Positions 1 through 11,491 of a DNA stretch of 64,000 nucleotides are shown in pieces. Below the pieces are notes generated by a model. That model was not told the origin of the DNA. It searched no databases and saw only the letters and a program-made list of their open reading frames with translations. Position 1 is the stretch's first letter. The number at the start of each line of letters is the position of its first letter. Made by a program: the position numbers and the translations under genes. This DNA comes from Sternotherus odoratus (lineage: Eukaryota; Chordata; Testudines; Kinosternidae): assembly GCA_032164245.1 (NCBI GenBank), contig JAVMKO010000021.1:7524785-7588784 (forward strand), written 5' to 3'.

Positions 1-906
1 AGATTTTCCTAATGTCCAACCTAAACCTCCCTTGCTGCAATTTAAACCCATTGTTTCTTGTTCTATCCTCACAGGTTAAGAAGAATAATTTTTCTTCTTC
101 TTCCTCCTTGTAACAACCGAAACCTGTTATGTCCCCTCTCAGTCTCCTTTTCTCCAATCTTCCCTCATAGGTCATGTTTTCTAGATCTTTAATCATTTTT
201 GTTGCTCTTCTCTGGACTTTCTCCAATTTGTCCACATCCTTCCTGACATGTGGCACCCAGAACTGGACTCAACACTCCAGCTGAGAGGTCTAATGAGCCA
301 AGCAGAGAGGAAGAATTACTTCTTGTGTCTTGCTTACAACACTCTTGCGAATACATCCCAGAATGATGTATGCTTTTTTGTTTTGTTTTTGCAACACTGT
401 CACCATTGACTCATATTTAGCTCTTGGTAGACTATGACCCCCAGATCCCTTTCTGCAGTACTTCTTCCTAGGCAGTCATTTCCCATTTTGTATGTGTACA
501 TCTGATTTTTCCTTCCTAATTAATTTCATCCTATTTACTTCAGACATTTCTCCACTTTGTCCAGATCATTTTGAATTTTAATCCAATTCTCCAAAGCATT
601 TGCAACTCCTCCCAGCTTGGTATCAACCGCAAACTTTATAAGTGTATTCTCTATGCCATTATCTAAATCACTGATGAAGATATTGATCAGAACTGGACCC
701 AGAACTGATCCCTGCAGGACCCCGATCAATATGCCCTTCCTGCATGACTGTGAACCACTAATGATTACTCTCTGGGAATGGTTTTCCGACAAGTTAGACG
801 CCTACCTTATAGTAGCTCCATGTAGGCTGTATTTCCCTAGTTTGTTTATGAGAAGGTCATGCGAGACAGTATCAAAAGCCTTACTAAAGTCAAGATATAC
901 CACATG
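1..906 (-). mobile_element. CR1 LINE fragment, antisense, cut by window start
   Basis: The minus strand reads as the reverse-transcriptase and 3' part of a CR1 non-LTR retrotransposon. At about 792-535 it encodes the block GSVLGPVLINIFISDLD followed by KFAVDTKLGG, the thumb-side region of CR1 reverse transcriptase. The catalytic FADD motif is FAVD here, so an active-site aspartate is lost and the copy is dead. The 3' untranslated part lies at the left and runs out of the window. Similarity fades after about 906, the 5' truncation typical of CR1. It lies in MAN1C1 intron 2, in the same orientation as the gene. Confidence 0.85.
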
Positions 907-3240
907 TACCCAAGATTCCAAAATTTAAAGAGGTGGTACAAGAAACAATAAGTTGTGATCAAATAATCAGAAGGATCAAATTGGTTGCTAATGATTTCTC
1001 TCCAATTACTAGCTTTCTTGAATAGAAGGCATAGTGCTAGTTCAGCTAGTGTAAATTAAACATAAAAGCTAAGTAAATGTAACAAAAAATGTTTCCAGGC
1101 TTTTTCACCAAGAAATGGTAATTTTGAATTAAGGCCTTATAAAATTGTCCCTTTACATCCTACTATTTCAGCAGTCTATAAATTATTCCTACAACATCAT
1201 CAAGACAATATTATATACACCACTTAAATTCTGCAATCCCAATGAGAAGAGATCACAGTTAATGCCTTAACTCACTTTATTTTCTATTGTGGTTTTGTCT
1301 GTGAATTTAAAAGATATAACACTGTGTAACTTTGTTCTCTGTTTAGTTTACATTACCTTAAACAAACTACGTCAGAGCAATAAAGTACATAAACCATTCC
1401 AAATATACACCACTGCTCGAGTTACAAGAAACCTCATATTCAGAATGTTTCTGTCTCCTCCACATTGATCCTTCTTGCTCTATTTTTTGTGCAGAAGTCA
1501 AAATATACAACTCCAAAATATTTTATATCCTACACACATCTAAAAATATAATCAGATAGATGAACATTTGCAGAGTGACAGCAGCAGCTATTAATTTTCT
1601 TGCAACTACCTGATAATTATCTAACAGATTCATCAAAAATCCATCCACTTCACTCCAGTATGCACTGAAGACATTGCAAGGTGAGAACGAAGAGGTAAGG
1701 ATATGCACTTCTGCACTAATTATGTCATTCTTGCCCAAAGTGAGGAAAAATAAAAGCACAGATCATTTCGTTGTGCAAACAAGCATAGAAAACAAGAGGG
1801 TAGATAATCCTATTGCACGAGGCTTGGGAATGGGATGTCTTATTGTACAGAGCTACAGAACATCGGCAAAACTTTGAGAGCTGTTTGCCGAAGGAGGCTA
1901 CTCCACTTCCCATTGGAATAAGAAGAATTCTAAAGACCACATTAATAAGATCTGCCCAAACAGCTGGCTACACAACATCTCAATCTGTTTTTTTTTGTTA
2001 ACATGAGTTGATCCTCTGAATGCACAGGAACTGTTAATGAATCACAATTCCACCTGCATTATACAATGTGTGTCAGCATATGTGCGGCACAGCTACTAGG
2101 TAAACCTGGCACCAAATACAGAAGAGCCCCATGAGACTTAGCTATTCGGTTGCTACGGTCAAATTCAATACTGTATGTGGATTCCTGAAGCTGGAGAAGA
2201 AATCAGTTTTTTGTATTGTAAACCATTCATGGTTTTCGAATCTCAATCTCCCTCAAAGAATTACACCTGTTGTTCAAAAGAATTTTCTGCTGGTTCACTC
2301 TGAACAAGGGCAGTTGGGTGCTAGGGAGGAACAGAAAGAAAGATATTCAGTTAATTTAGAAAGTTGAATATGGCAAGGTAAACTACAATGGGAAGTCAGG
2401 GTGACCAAAGCTATCTGACAAGATTCTTATTGTGCTCTGAAAAGGGGAGGCACTCGATATGAAAGTTAAAGGCACAGCACAGTAATATGACCTTTATTAC
2501 CAGGCATGGCTTGGTGTCTGATCCCAAAGTTTAATCCATTGTGTCTCCGTTTCTTCATATGTAAAACTCATTTTCAGGTATGTGAAGATATTCTGCTGAC
2601 AAGCATCATATATTGTGTAAAGTATTATCAAATCGCCCAAAACTTCTTGGAGTTCCAACTGAACTAGTTTCTATTCAAAAGCTTCTGAAGAGAGAAACTG
2701 GCTGTATTGGACCTTAAGGGCCTACTGCAGCAAGACTGCACATCTGCTATGGAGAGCTCAGTGAGAAATTGAAAGCATTAATGATACAAATAGTCCTCTG
2801 GGAGAGAGGTTTTGTGTTTCATTTCCGCAACAGTGCTTGGATGTCAGTGAAACTGACATGATTATTTCTTGCAAAGTTAGGTTATTTGATAACCAGCGAG
2901 GAGTCAGGCTGGATACATTGGTTCAAACAGGTTAAGGGATGGGGACAACAGACACACAATTGGAGTGAAAAGCTTCTAGTTTCTCTTCTGTCTGTTTGAA
3001 GAGACTGGTTAAAGGTAATGGGATTATATACTTCTTATTTTTTCTTCACATGCTACCCTGAGGGACTGCATCAGTTAATGAGAGGGGCCTCAGCAGGCCT
3101 ATTAAAGTGAACACACACATCCCATCTAAAACAATTATCCATGGACTTCAAGAGACATAGCTAGCAGTTACTGAGCAGAGGCTGCTAATTCATCTTATAA
3201 TTCAAGAGAGAGAGACTTCGCTAAAATCATCAAAAAGAAG
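907..3240. other. MAN1C1 intron 2 DNA, no recognised feature
   Basis: AT-rich intronic sequence. No exon with splice sites and no clear repeat was recognised on either strand. The short open frames here show no family similarity that I can see. Confidence 0.6.
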
Positions 3241-3332
3241 GTGACAAAGAGTCCTGTGGCACCTTATAGATTAACAGATGTATTAGAGCATAAGCTTTCG
3301 TGGGTGAATACCCACTTCATCAGATGCACAAA
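3241..3332 (-). mobile_element. Penelope-like interspersed repeat, minus strand
   Basis: The minus strand reads CTGATGAAGTGGGTATT, then CACCCACGAAAGCTTATGC, then a segment ending in AAGGTGCCACAGGACTC. This is a repeat abundant in turtle and crocodilian genomes. I link it to Penelope-like retroelements because of its hammerhead-type core, which is an inference. Further copies are at 26038, 28096, 30667 and 52624. This copy is the best preserved of the six related segments in the window. Confidence 0.65.
3285..3323 (-). ncRNA. Candidate type I hammerhead ribozyme core in the repeat
   Basis: Minus-strand elements in order: CUGAUGA (3323-3317), one extra A (3316), a perfect 6-bp stem II GUGGGU/ACCCAC (3315-3310 with 3305-3300) with a 4-nt loop, GAAA (3299-3296), then a 3-bp stem III with loop UUAU closed by GCU (3289-3287), and C17 at 3286. 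The predicted cleavage point is just 3' of 3286. All core positions fit the known consensus. Stem I pairing is not convincing in a single copy, so activity is unproven. Penelope-like elements are known to carry such minimal hammerheads. Confidence 0.45.
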
Positions 3333-6300
3333 AAAAGGTGCCTTTCCAACTTCCAGATACATTTTCCAAAAGGCAGTGGCAGATGTGTTATGACAGGAAA
3401 GGAGAGAAGCAACTTGTAACTCTAGGCAATATTTCTTCCTCAGTGAATGATAGAGAAGATTCATTTTGGAGGCGCTTCTTAGAGCCGATAGAGCATTTTA
3501 GTTTGGGAGAGGAAAAGTACTTCTCTCATGTAATGCTCTACAACCCAGAGGGCCTGAGAACTCAATCCTTGTGATGGGTTTATAAAGGAACAGACGATCT
3601 GGTGCTTAGAGCTGAACCAAAACCAAAAAGCTCACATTAACAAGCAATATGTTAGAGTTAGAATTTTAGTTGTGCAGAGGCATCGGAAAATTAAAAATAC
3701 TGATTCCCACAGCAACCTGAACTCAGCCAGTCTGGCATAAGAAACACTTTATGCTATTATAAGATGCTAATTTTAATGCCTACAGGCTAAAATTTGTCCT
3801 CAGATCCATTGATTTCACTGAAGTCCTTCTACCCTCAGCCAAGGGGAAAATTCAATTCTTAGTTCTTACATCCCTGAATTATTTGCTATCACGACACATG
3901 CAGAAACCACCATGCACATGGCTTTTAGGGATTCATACGTGCAATATGCCTGAGTTATGCTTCAGTGAGCACCATCGTTTGGAATTTAGTGATTCTGAGT
4001 GCAACATTTCAACCAGAATGTTGTAATCGCATAGTATTTTCTCCCAGAAGAAAATACAGCTACATGTGATCATATGTTCAAATAAAAACATTATGGCAAA
4101 AAATGGAAATATACAGAGGTGCTTTTAACTGCATACTTGTAATACTCAGCAACCATATGCACTGTACATTACAACTGGTATGGAAAGGAATCATGCCTTT
4201 ATGACACCAGTCTCATCTACAGCATCTTGATTTTCCTCAATCGAGTTTTAACTCAGTCTAACACAATCCGCTTTTCCATTGGGGTATCACATACAGCATG
4301 CATTATGGTGCAGTAGAACTTTTGAGAACAAAATGTCTAAACAATTTTATTAAGAACAAAAAAAAAATTCTGACAGCTCAAAAAAAGGCTGAAGGGATTT
4401 TCTTCAAACGTCCACAAAAATATTTTTTTTTCCTTTTTATCTTTTGGGGACAGAACATGCCAGATTAAACTTATCTCAAAAGAGAATATTTTAAAAAAGT
4501 CGTGAGGGTCTTAGAATTAAAGCGCCTGCCACGTGAAGCAAACTTTGAAATCACTGACAAATCAGATATGAAAGTCGATGTCCTATGGGATGATGCTAAA
4601 TAGGTATTAAACAGGAAAAGTGATTTTCAGCTCCTTCATGCCAAAGAAGGCATGTTTCAGAAAGATGAGAGAATACAGGGAATGAAGGCGGATACCTTAC
4701 ACAGAACACAATGCTGTAAAAGAAACAGTTCTAAATGTGATCACCTGGGTGGTGAATGAAAAACAGGCAAAGTCTCACACTAATCTAGATGAATATTCCA
4801 AGAGAGAAATAATTAAAGTTTAAGGCACTTAGGTAGCACCACAAAAAAACCACGATTAAGGAGTTAAGCTCTAAAATTAAAAGCTAACATGGCAAGATCA
4901 GTTCTGACCCTACCTAGTCTCTTAAAAGTTCATTTTTGAAAAAGAGGCATAGCAGTGAATTAAAAAAAAAAGAGAGAGAAGAAATGGGCTTCCTTGTACA
5001 TAATTTATATCTACCTCTCCTTTCTGAGTAGACAAGGGAAAGTCAAATGCAAAATTTAAAAAAAAACTGCAATGCCAGAGGCGACAAGATATTTCCGATA
5101 TAGATTATAATATACCGGTATACATATATAATACACACTCCCCAATCAATCAATCAATAAATAAAATAAATAAATGTTCTAAATTTGTTCCAAGTTGCTC
5201 TAAATTTGTTCCAAGCTGAGTTTTTGGTGTTCTTCATCTTTTTTGGGGGGAGGGTGATCTGGTTGGGAAGGAGGCAGAAGAGAGCAACACACAATGCCCA
5301 TAATTCTAAAAATACCATTACGGACATAATTCATCTTCAGGAACTCAGACATCACAGCTCCATTCATCCAGGCAGATCTGCACAGGATGGACTATTCCTT
5401 CCATGTAAGCTCCTGGGGACTGTTTTTGTTTGTTCTGCGTTTATACACAGCCTAGCGCACCATATGGTCCTACTCTGTGACAGGGGCTCCCAGACACTAC
5501 AGTAACAGAAATAATAAATAATGATCTATGCGAGTCCTGGTGACTTCATTGAGAGTCTGCAGAGGCCCATCCATGCAGATTCAACTGCAGAGTAGGGTTT
5601 CTATAATGAAATGTACAAGAGATAATGAAAAATGTAGCCCATGCTGAGGAACTGCACACACTCAGAGGCCACGTTCTAGTTCTTGCGTGCACAAGTGAGA
5701 AAAGCAGCATTCAAAAGCGGGCATCAGCAGAGTACAACAGTTATACACTCGTTATGGCTCCTTCAATATCCCAAGGGGTCACACACTTCATAGCTCCTCC
5801 CCAGGACTAAATCATAGAGGAGAGTTTCACGGAAAGGTTTATGGGTCAGGACAGGGGCCACTGGTTTTACTGCATTCGGAATCATCACCTGCCTATGTAC
5901 CTTCCCCCCACTGGGATCACTCATATTCCTAGCACAGCCAGTCGTGCATGGTCAGTGTGGATGCTCCAGGGCTGCCCCAAATTACAGGTGTGGAATAACA
6001 CAGCATATACTCTTCCCGCCCCCTCCCCACAAAATAATATCAATTCACTGAATTAGGGCAGTGCCTACCCTACCTATGCAATGTGTAAAAAGCAGTTACA
6101 CCAGACATCCCGATCCACTTATCAGTCCTTCTTTTCAACCTCAACTGTCTCCCTACCAACCACCCATAGACCCCACATTGAGCAATCATCGTCCAGCCTT
6201 AACTCAATGTTCACTAATTATAGGCCTGTGGCTCTTGATGATTACTATAGGATTGTTATGACTTGCCTAAGCCACAGTGTATGTGTAAATTAGGTATGTA

Positions 6301-6985
6301 TGGCATCTGATTGTTCTTAGTGCCTGGAAGATAAATTTGCCTAAACATTTAAGAAAGTGATCTGGTGATCTACGGATGGGTGATCTATGCTGTGAGTGAC
6401 TGTTCTGCATTTGCCATTCAGTTCTGCAGATCCTGCATTAAAATTAAGTCAGCCTTTGCTGTGCTATATAGATGGCTGGCATTGATGCGGCATGTTGATT
6501 TCAGCTCTGCTTTAAGTGCAATGAAATCTTAATGCTACCAGAATCGCTTAATACTACCATCATCTCCATGATACTGAAAAGAATCAGGACTAGTCCAACC
6601 ATGCCCAGTCTCAGCTGGCCTTCAGAGATCGGTGAAGACTGGGCAATTATTTCTGCATAAATGTCCGGAATGAGGCATAAACAACACCCATAAAAGGATC
6701 ATTTTTCTTTAAATATTTTTTAAAAACAGGTTCGCTGCATTTTATATAAGCCTTTTAGGGATGAGACAAAGTAAATCAGATATTTCCAGCCCAGCATTGG
6801 TTAATATCCTTGTCTACAAGAGTGCAGGGCTGCTACAATACTGCTCCTTTCTTGCATACTAGTATATGTTCTTCGGCTTAGTATTTCCCAGACATCTAGA
6901 AAAGAGCCTCGATGCTACTCTTGTCACAATCTTTGAACAGGAATTTCTTCCTTTATAGGCTTTTATCTACAAAGTTTATATTAAG
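3333..6985. other. MAN1C1 intron 2 DNA with small simple repeats
   Basis: No exon recognised. At 5101-5172 there is an AT-rich patch with TATATA and AATC/AATA runs. At 5173-5214 a 21-bp unit containing TCTAAATTTGTTCCAAG is tandemly duplicated. Otherwise I see nothing distinct. Confidence 0.55.
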
Positions 6986-6989
6986 ACAG

Positions 6990-7641
6990 AAAATTTGTTG
7001 TCACTGTATAAAACCATGGTATGCTCACACCACAAATACTATGTGCAGTTCTGGTTGCCCCATCTCAAAAAGACGTATTAGAATTGGAAAAGGTGCAGAG
7101 AAGGGAACAAATATGATTAGGGCGATGGAACAGTGTCCATATGAGGAGCGATTAAAAAGACTGGGATTGTTCATCTTAAAAAAAGGGACAACTAAGGGGG
7201 GATATGATAAAGGTCTATAAAACCATGAATGGTGTGGGGAAAGTGAATAAGGAAATGTTATCTATCTCTTCACATAACACAAGAATTAAGGAGTCACTCT
7301 GAAATTAATAGGTAGCAGGTTTAAATCAAACAAAAGCGTACAATCAGCCTGTTGAATCTGTTGCCAAGGAATGTTGTAAAAGTCTTAACTGAGTTAAAAA
7401 AAACTAGTTAAGTTCATGGTCCGTCTTGGCTGTTAGCCAAGATGGTCAAGGATGTACCTTGCTTTGGGTGTCCCTAAACCTCCAAATGCCAGAAGTTGGG
7501 ACTAGACGATAGGGGATGAACACTTGATAAACTGCCCTCTTCTGTTCATTCCATTTGAAGCATCTGGTATCGGCCACTGTTGGAAGACAGGAGACTGGGC
7601 TAGATGAACCTTGTTCTGAGCCAGTATGGCCATGTTCTTAC
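6990..7641 (+). mobile_element. CR1 LINE 3' half, plus strand
   Basis: The plus strand carries the C-terminal CR1 ORF2 block (CSSGCPISKRRI, then EERLKRLGLFILKKGTTKGG, both decayed) followed by the CR1 3' untranslated region ending in GGGCTAGATGAACC and CCAGTATGGCCATGTTCTT. Several stops and indels break the frame, for example after GGYDKGL near 7220. It is 5'-truncated and belongs to an older subfamily than the copies at 10755 and 22842. Same type as 49085-49562. Confidence 0.85.
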
Positions 7642-8690
7642 TAGCTGTTTTTCTGAGGGTTTTTTTTTTTTTCTGTGCAGAATGTTTTCAGCAAATTTGA
7701 AGATACTTTCCTGGGTTTTGGCTTCATTACATTCAAAACTTAGCCCAGGGTCATCGGATAGTTCATAGAGAACTTGAGGAAACATGGGATGATTAATGGT
7801 TTTATGCTGATGTTTTTGTTGCCTGGTTTTCTACTATCAAAATCCTGCAGTCAACACTTCTCAGCTGTCCCCTGTATTAAAGGGCTGAACTAACACTCTA
7901 GATCCAATGATGCACAACCTTTGGAATTTGCCTCTGACCTTTGCATTGTGATCCAAAATCTTAGGAATCTGGGTTTTGGGGGTTTGTCTGAACCTGAAAT
8001 TCAAAGCTAAATTTAGGGGAGGGAAGGACGCATGGTTCAAATCCAATGTTTGCACAACTCCTTGTAATACAGAATCATGCTCGGTCTGATGCAAAGCCCA
8101 GTGGAGTCAACTGGAGCTTTGACTTACCAGGCTTCAGCTCAGGCCCTAAGGTTGTATGTGACATTAGCACATACTTGGACAATTTGTAAGTCTTGCCAGG
8201 GTGGCTTAGGATACTGGTTTATGTTTATAGCAGCACATTTTTGCTTTGAAGTATTTTATGGCCTTTATATGCATAAAAAGTCCCCTAACAAACAAACAAT
8301 GCAAGTTGATTTATGCACTGTCCTCACATGGATCGTTACTGCTTTGATAATTAAACAATATAATGAGCCAAGGCACATATTGTGCTGGGAAGCCTCCAGA
8401 GCATTGAGAGTCTCGAGGCCTTTGAGAACCAAAGTGCCCACAATACAAACTGATTTTCAAGGTGGGGGAGTATTTTAGTTACAATATACTGTAGAACAGC
8501 AAAGAAGGCCCGATTTCAATAGATGTCATGATCTTTACTCCCTGGACCACCACCGCACAGAAACACCACAAAAGGAAGGATTTTAGCTCACTGCAGGGCA
8601 GTGGGATGTTGACCCGCTAATAATTCCATTCAGAGCTTTTAAAAGGCATTATTGTGTTTGAGGGAACCACCACCCTCAACCAGAATCTGG
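7642..8690. other. MAN1C1 intron 2 DNA, no recognised feature
   Basis: Unique-looking intronic sequence with a T-run at 7660-7672. No splice-flanked exon or repeat was recognised. Confidence 0.55.
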
Positions 8691-8922
8691 AGAACATAAG
8701 AATGGCTGTATTGGGCCAGACCAAAGGTCCATCCAGCCCAGTATCCGGTCTACCAACAGTGGCAAATGCCAGGTGCCCCGGAGGTAATGATCAAGTGATA
8801 TCTCTCTCCTGCCATCCATCACCCCCTCTGACAAACAGAGACTAGGGACACCATTCCTTACCCATCCTGGCTAATAGCCACTAATGGACTTAAAAGAGAA
8901 CTGGATAAATTCATGGAGGTTA
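8691..8922 (-). mobile_element. CR1 LINE 3' end with inverted 5' tip
   Basis: From 8691 to 8892 the sequence is the minus strand of the same CR1 3' region as at 49.1 kb (CATAAGAATGGCTGTATTGG through GGCTAATAGCCACTAATGG). From 8893 to about 8922 the next upstream CR1 segment (AGAGAACTGGATAAATTC) is present on the plus strand, i.e. flipped. A 5' inversion at such a junction is the signature of twin priming during target-primed reverse transcription. Confidence 0.75.
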
Positions 8923-9622
8923 AGACAGATGCAGGTATGCACCTGCTGGAAGATGTGCCTTGTTTATCTGGAAGGAGCAATCTCTGGGAGGTTGGGGAGT
9001 GAGGGGGAGACACAGGGATAAATGTCAGTTCCAATATGAATCATTAACAAATACCCACCGACTCTGTTGTTTGGATGGATAGCCTGAATCACTGCTTCAT
9101 ACTGACAGGAAATAGGTTTGTTGCTACGGATATCAGTGGTAGCAAAAATAGTGTAAATACAAAATGTCCTTCCTTAAAAACAACATTCAACTGGGTAATA
9201 TGCTACTGAAAAAAAAAAAAAAAAGGCTAACAGTGTTCCAGGAAGAGCGGAAACATCTTCATTAGCACTGCGAGGGGAAGAGGGGGGAATATTTCTCTTT
9301 AAAAAGCACACGAAGCAAACTGCATAATGTGATAGTCAGAGGGAATAATTCCGGATTCCAATTCAGAGAACTATTATTTTTTTAATCACATAAAATGACA
9401 CTCCAGGGTTTTGCACTTCTGTGATCACAGGGAAAGAGGCACCTACTCGAGCCAAAAACAACTCCACAGAGCAAGCCTGCATTTCTCTTCTTGTCGCTAG
9501 AATGTCTCTAGTTAATATTTTCATCTAATTACCTTTCCTGCATTAAACACATATACATGAACGCCTATTGCTTCTGATTGGCTGATTGCTCCCTTCCTGT
9601 CTCCTTGCTAAAATCATTGACA
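8923..9622. other. MAN1C1 intron 2 DNA, mostly unique
   Basis: No exon recognised. An A-run of about 16 bases lies near 9209-9224. Nothing else stands out. Confidence 0.5.
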
Positions 9623-9712
9623 ACAAAATATGCTCTGTGTAAGCTCCAAAGCTTGTCTGTTTCACCAACAGAACTTGGTCCAATAAAAGATAGCAGAGCC
9701 TTTTATGTCTAA
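9623..9712 (+). mobile_element. Second Penelope-like repeat family, fragment
   Basis: The segment GCTCTGTGTAAGCTCCAAAG followed by CTTGTCTG and TTGGTCCAATAAAAGATA matches a common reptile repeat whose consensus also folds into a hammerhead-like core (stem II GAGCU/AGCUC, then GAAA). Here the GAAA is changed to CAAA and the CUGANGA part is lost, so this copy is a remnant. The family link is from memory and should be treated as an inference. Confidence 0.45.
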
Positions 9713-9897
9713 GTAACCTGTGTGAATTCAGCAGTTTAAGATGGTGGTGATCAAAAATTGGTACGTTCCATGACTGTTCAGAAGTCCATGTGGAATGAGT
9801 TTGGCAGTCTCAGGCCAGTGGAAAAGTATCCATATAACCCCCCACCCCCAATAAAATTGGCATTCATTGATGATTTAGACAACAGTCTCAGAGGGAC

Positions 9898-10600
9898 TGT
9901 AACAGGGTCGACACTCACCCCTGGGGCGCCTCCCGCTGGTCGATCGGGGAATCAGCTCCTCCAGCGTCCGGAGCGCCCTCCGCAGGTTGATGCCCCGCTT
10001 CTTTCCTGGCCCCGTGTTCCTCCCGGGCCCCAGTGTCCTCTAACTGCGGGTGCTGCACCCCTGCAGTACCCCTTTGGTCTGAGGGTCTCCCCTCCCTGGG
10101 GGAACCCTCTACCCCCTATCCCCACCTCACCTCCGAGTGTGCCACTGCCAGTCACCACTTGCCCCCGCTCATTGGGGCGGACTGCAGCATCATGGCCTCT
10201 CATCACCGGCAAGGGGGGTTGGCCTGCTGCCGCTATCTGTAGCCCTGGGCTGCCCCCTGCAACCCTGGTACTCCTGGGTCGGGCCTTATGTCAGGCCCGG
10301 TGGCCTGGGGCTCTCTGGCTAGAGCCTGCCCAGCTCCCTCTGCCCTGCCCCAGCTCTGCCCTAACCCAGGTACCTGGCTTAAGCTCCTGCAGCTAGGCCT
10401 GTGTACCTCTGAGTACAGAGGAGACTGATTTCTCTCTCAGCTTCACTGCCTTTATACTCTGGCCTGAGTGTTTGGGGCGTGGCCACCCAGCTGGGCCTAC
10501 TCCCCAATCAGGCCTGGAAGCCTGCTAGCTCCTGGCCTTAACCCCTTCCTGGGCTATCCGAAGCCCCTTTCTGTAGGGGGCTGGTGGTCACCCCGCCACA
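9898..10600 (-). mobile_element. Solo LTR with perfect 5-bp target duplication
   Basis: A 703-bp GC-rich block starts TGTAACAGGGTC and ends CCCCGCCACA, i.e. TG...CA termini. It is flanked by GGGAC on both sides (9893-9897 and 10601-10605), a perfect 5-bp target site duplication. This fits a solo long terminal repeat left by recombination of an endogenous retrovirus or gypsy-like element. The minus strand carries GAGTATAAAGGCAG near 10455-10442, a good TATA box, so I orient it minus. The long plus-strand frame here (9758-10396) is a chance frame. Confidence 0.85.
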
Positions 10601-10754
10601 GGGACCAAGAATCAAAAGGCTGCTGGATACTCTGTCACCGCTTCAGTGATCAATCCATCCAGGTTAGGGATGAGACATGGTAGAAGGCAGGGTTAGAAAG
10701 CTTGGATCATGCTGTAATTATGTCAAAAGCTAGAGGACTTCAGTCTCCTGCACC

Positions 10755-11491
10755 TTCATTTGGGCACTGCTACACACTAGGGACCGAATGGCTAGGCAAC
10801 AGTTCTGCAGAAAAGGACTTAGAGATTATAGTGGATGAGAAGTCGGATATGAGTCAACAGTGTGCCCTTGTTGACAAGAAGGCTAATGGCATTTTGGGCT
10901 GTATAAGTAGGGGCATTGCCAACAGATCGAGGGACGTGATTTTCCCCTCTATTCGACATTGGTGAGGCCTCATCTGGAGTACTGTGTCCAATTTTGGGGC
11001 CCACACTACAAGAAGGATGTGGAAAAATTGGAAAGAGTCCAGAGAAGGGCAACAAAAATGATGAGGGTCTTGGAGCGCATGACTTATGAGGAGAGGCTGA
11101 GAGAATTGGGATTGTTTAGTCTACAGAAGAGAAGACTGAGGGGAGATTTGATAGCTGCTTTCAACTACCTGAAAGGGGGTTCTAAAGAGGATGGATCTAG
11201 ACTCTTCTCAGTGGTAGCAGATGACAGAACAAGGAGTAATGGTCTCAAGTTGCAGTTGGGAAGGTTTAGACTGGATATTAGGAAAAACTTTTTCACTAGG
11301 AGGGTGGTCAAGCATTGGAATGGGTTCCCTAGGGAAGTGGTAGAATCACCTTCCTTAGAGGTTTTTAAGGTCAGGTTTGATATAGCCCTGTCTGGAATGA
11401 TTTAGTTGGGGATTGGTCCTGCTTTGAGCAGGGGGTTGGACTAGATGACCTCCAGAGGTGCCTTCCAACCCTAATGTTCTATGATTCTATG
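10755..11491 (+). mobile_element. CR1 LINE 3' end, plus strand
   Basis: The plus strand encodes the C-terminal part of CR1 ORF2. A first piece (EWLGNSSAEKDLEIIVDEKS, about 10785-10965) is followed, in another frame, by [20 protein letters not shown] through [14 protein letters not shown] (10962-11405). The frame change near 10960 marks it as inactive. The element ends in the CR1 3' hairpin region (GGTTGGACTAGATGACCTCC) and the ATTCTATGATTCTATG tail at 11476-11491. Its protein is nearly identical to the copy at 22927-23373, so both belong to a relatively young subfamily. Confidence 0.92.

Noticed and set aside
9758..10396. A 212-codon plus-strand frame
   Set aside because: It runs through the left border of a solo LTR into GC-rich LTR sequence and has no protein similarity.
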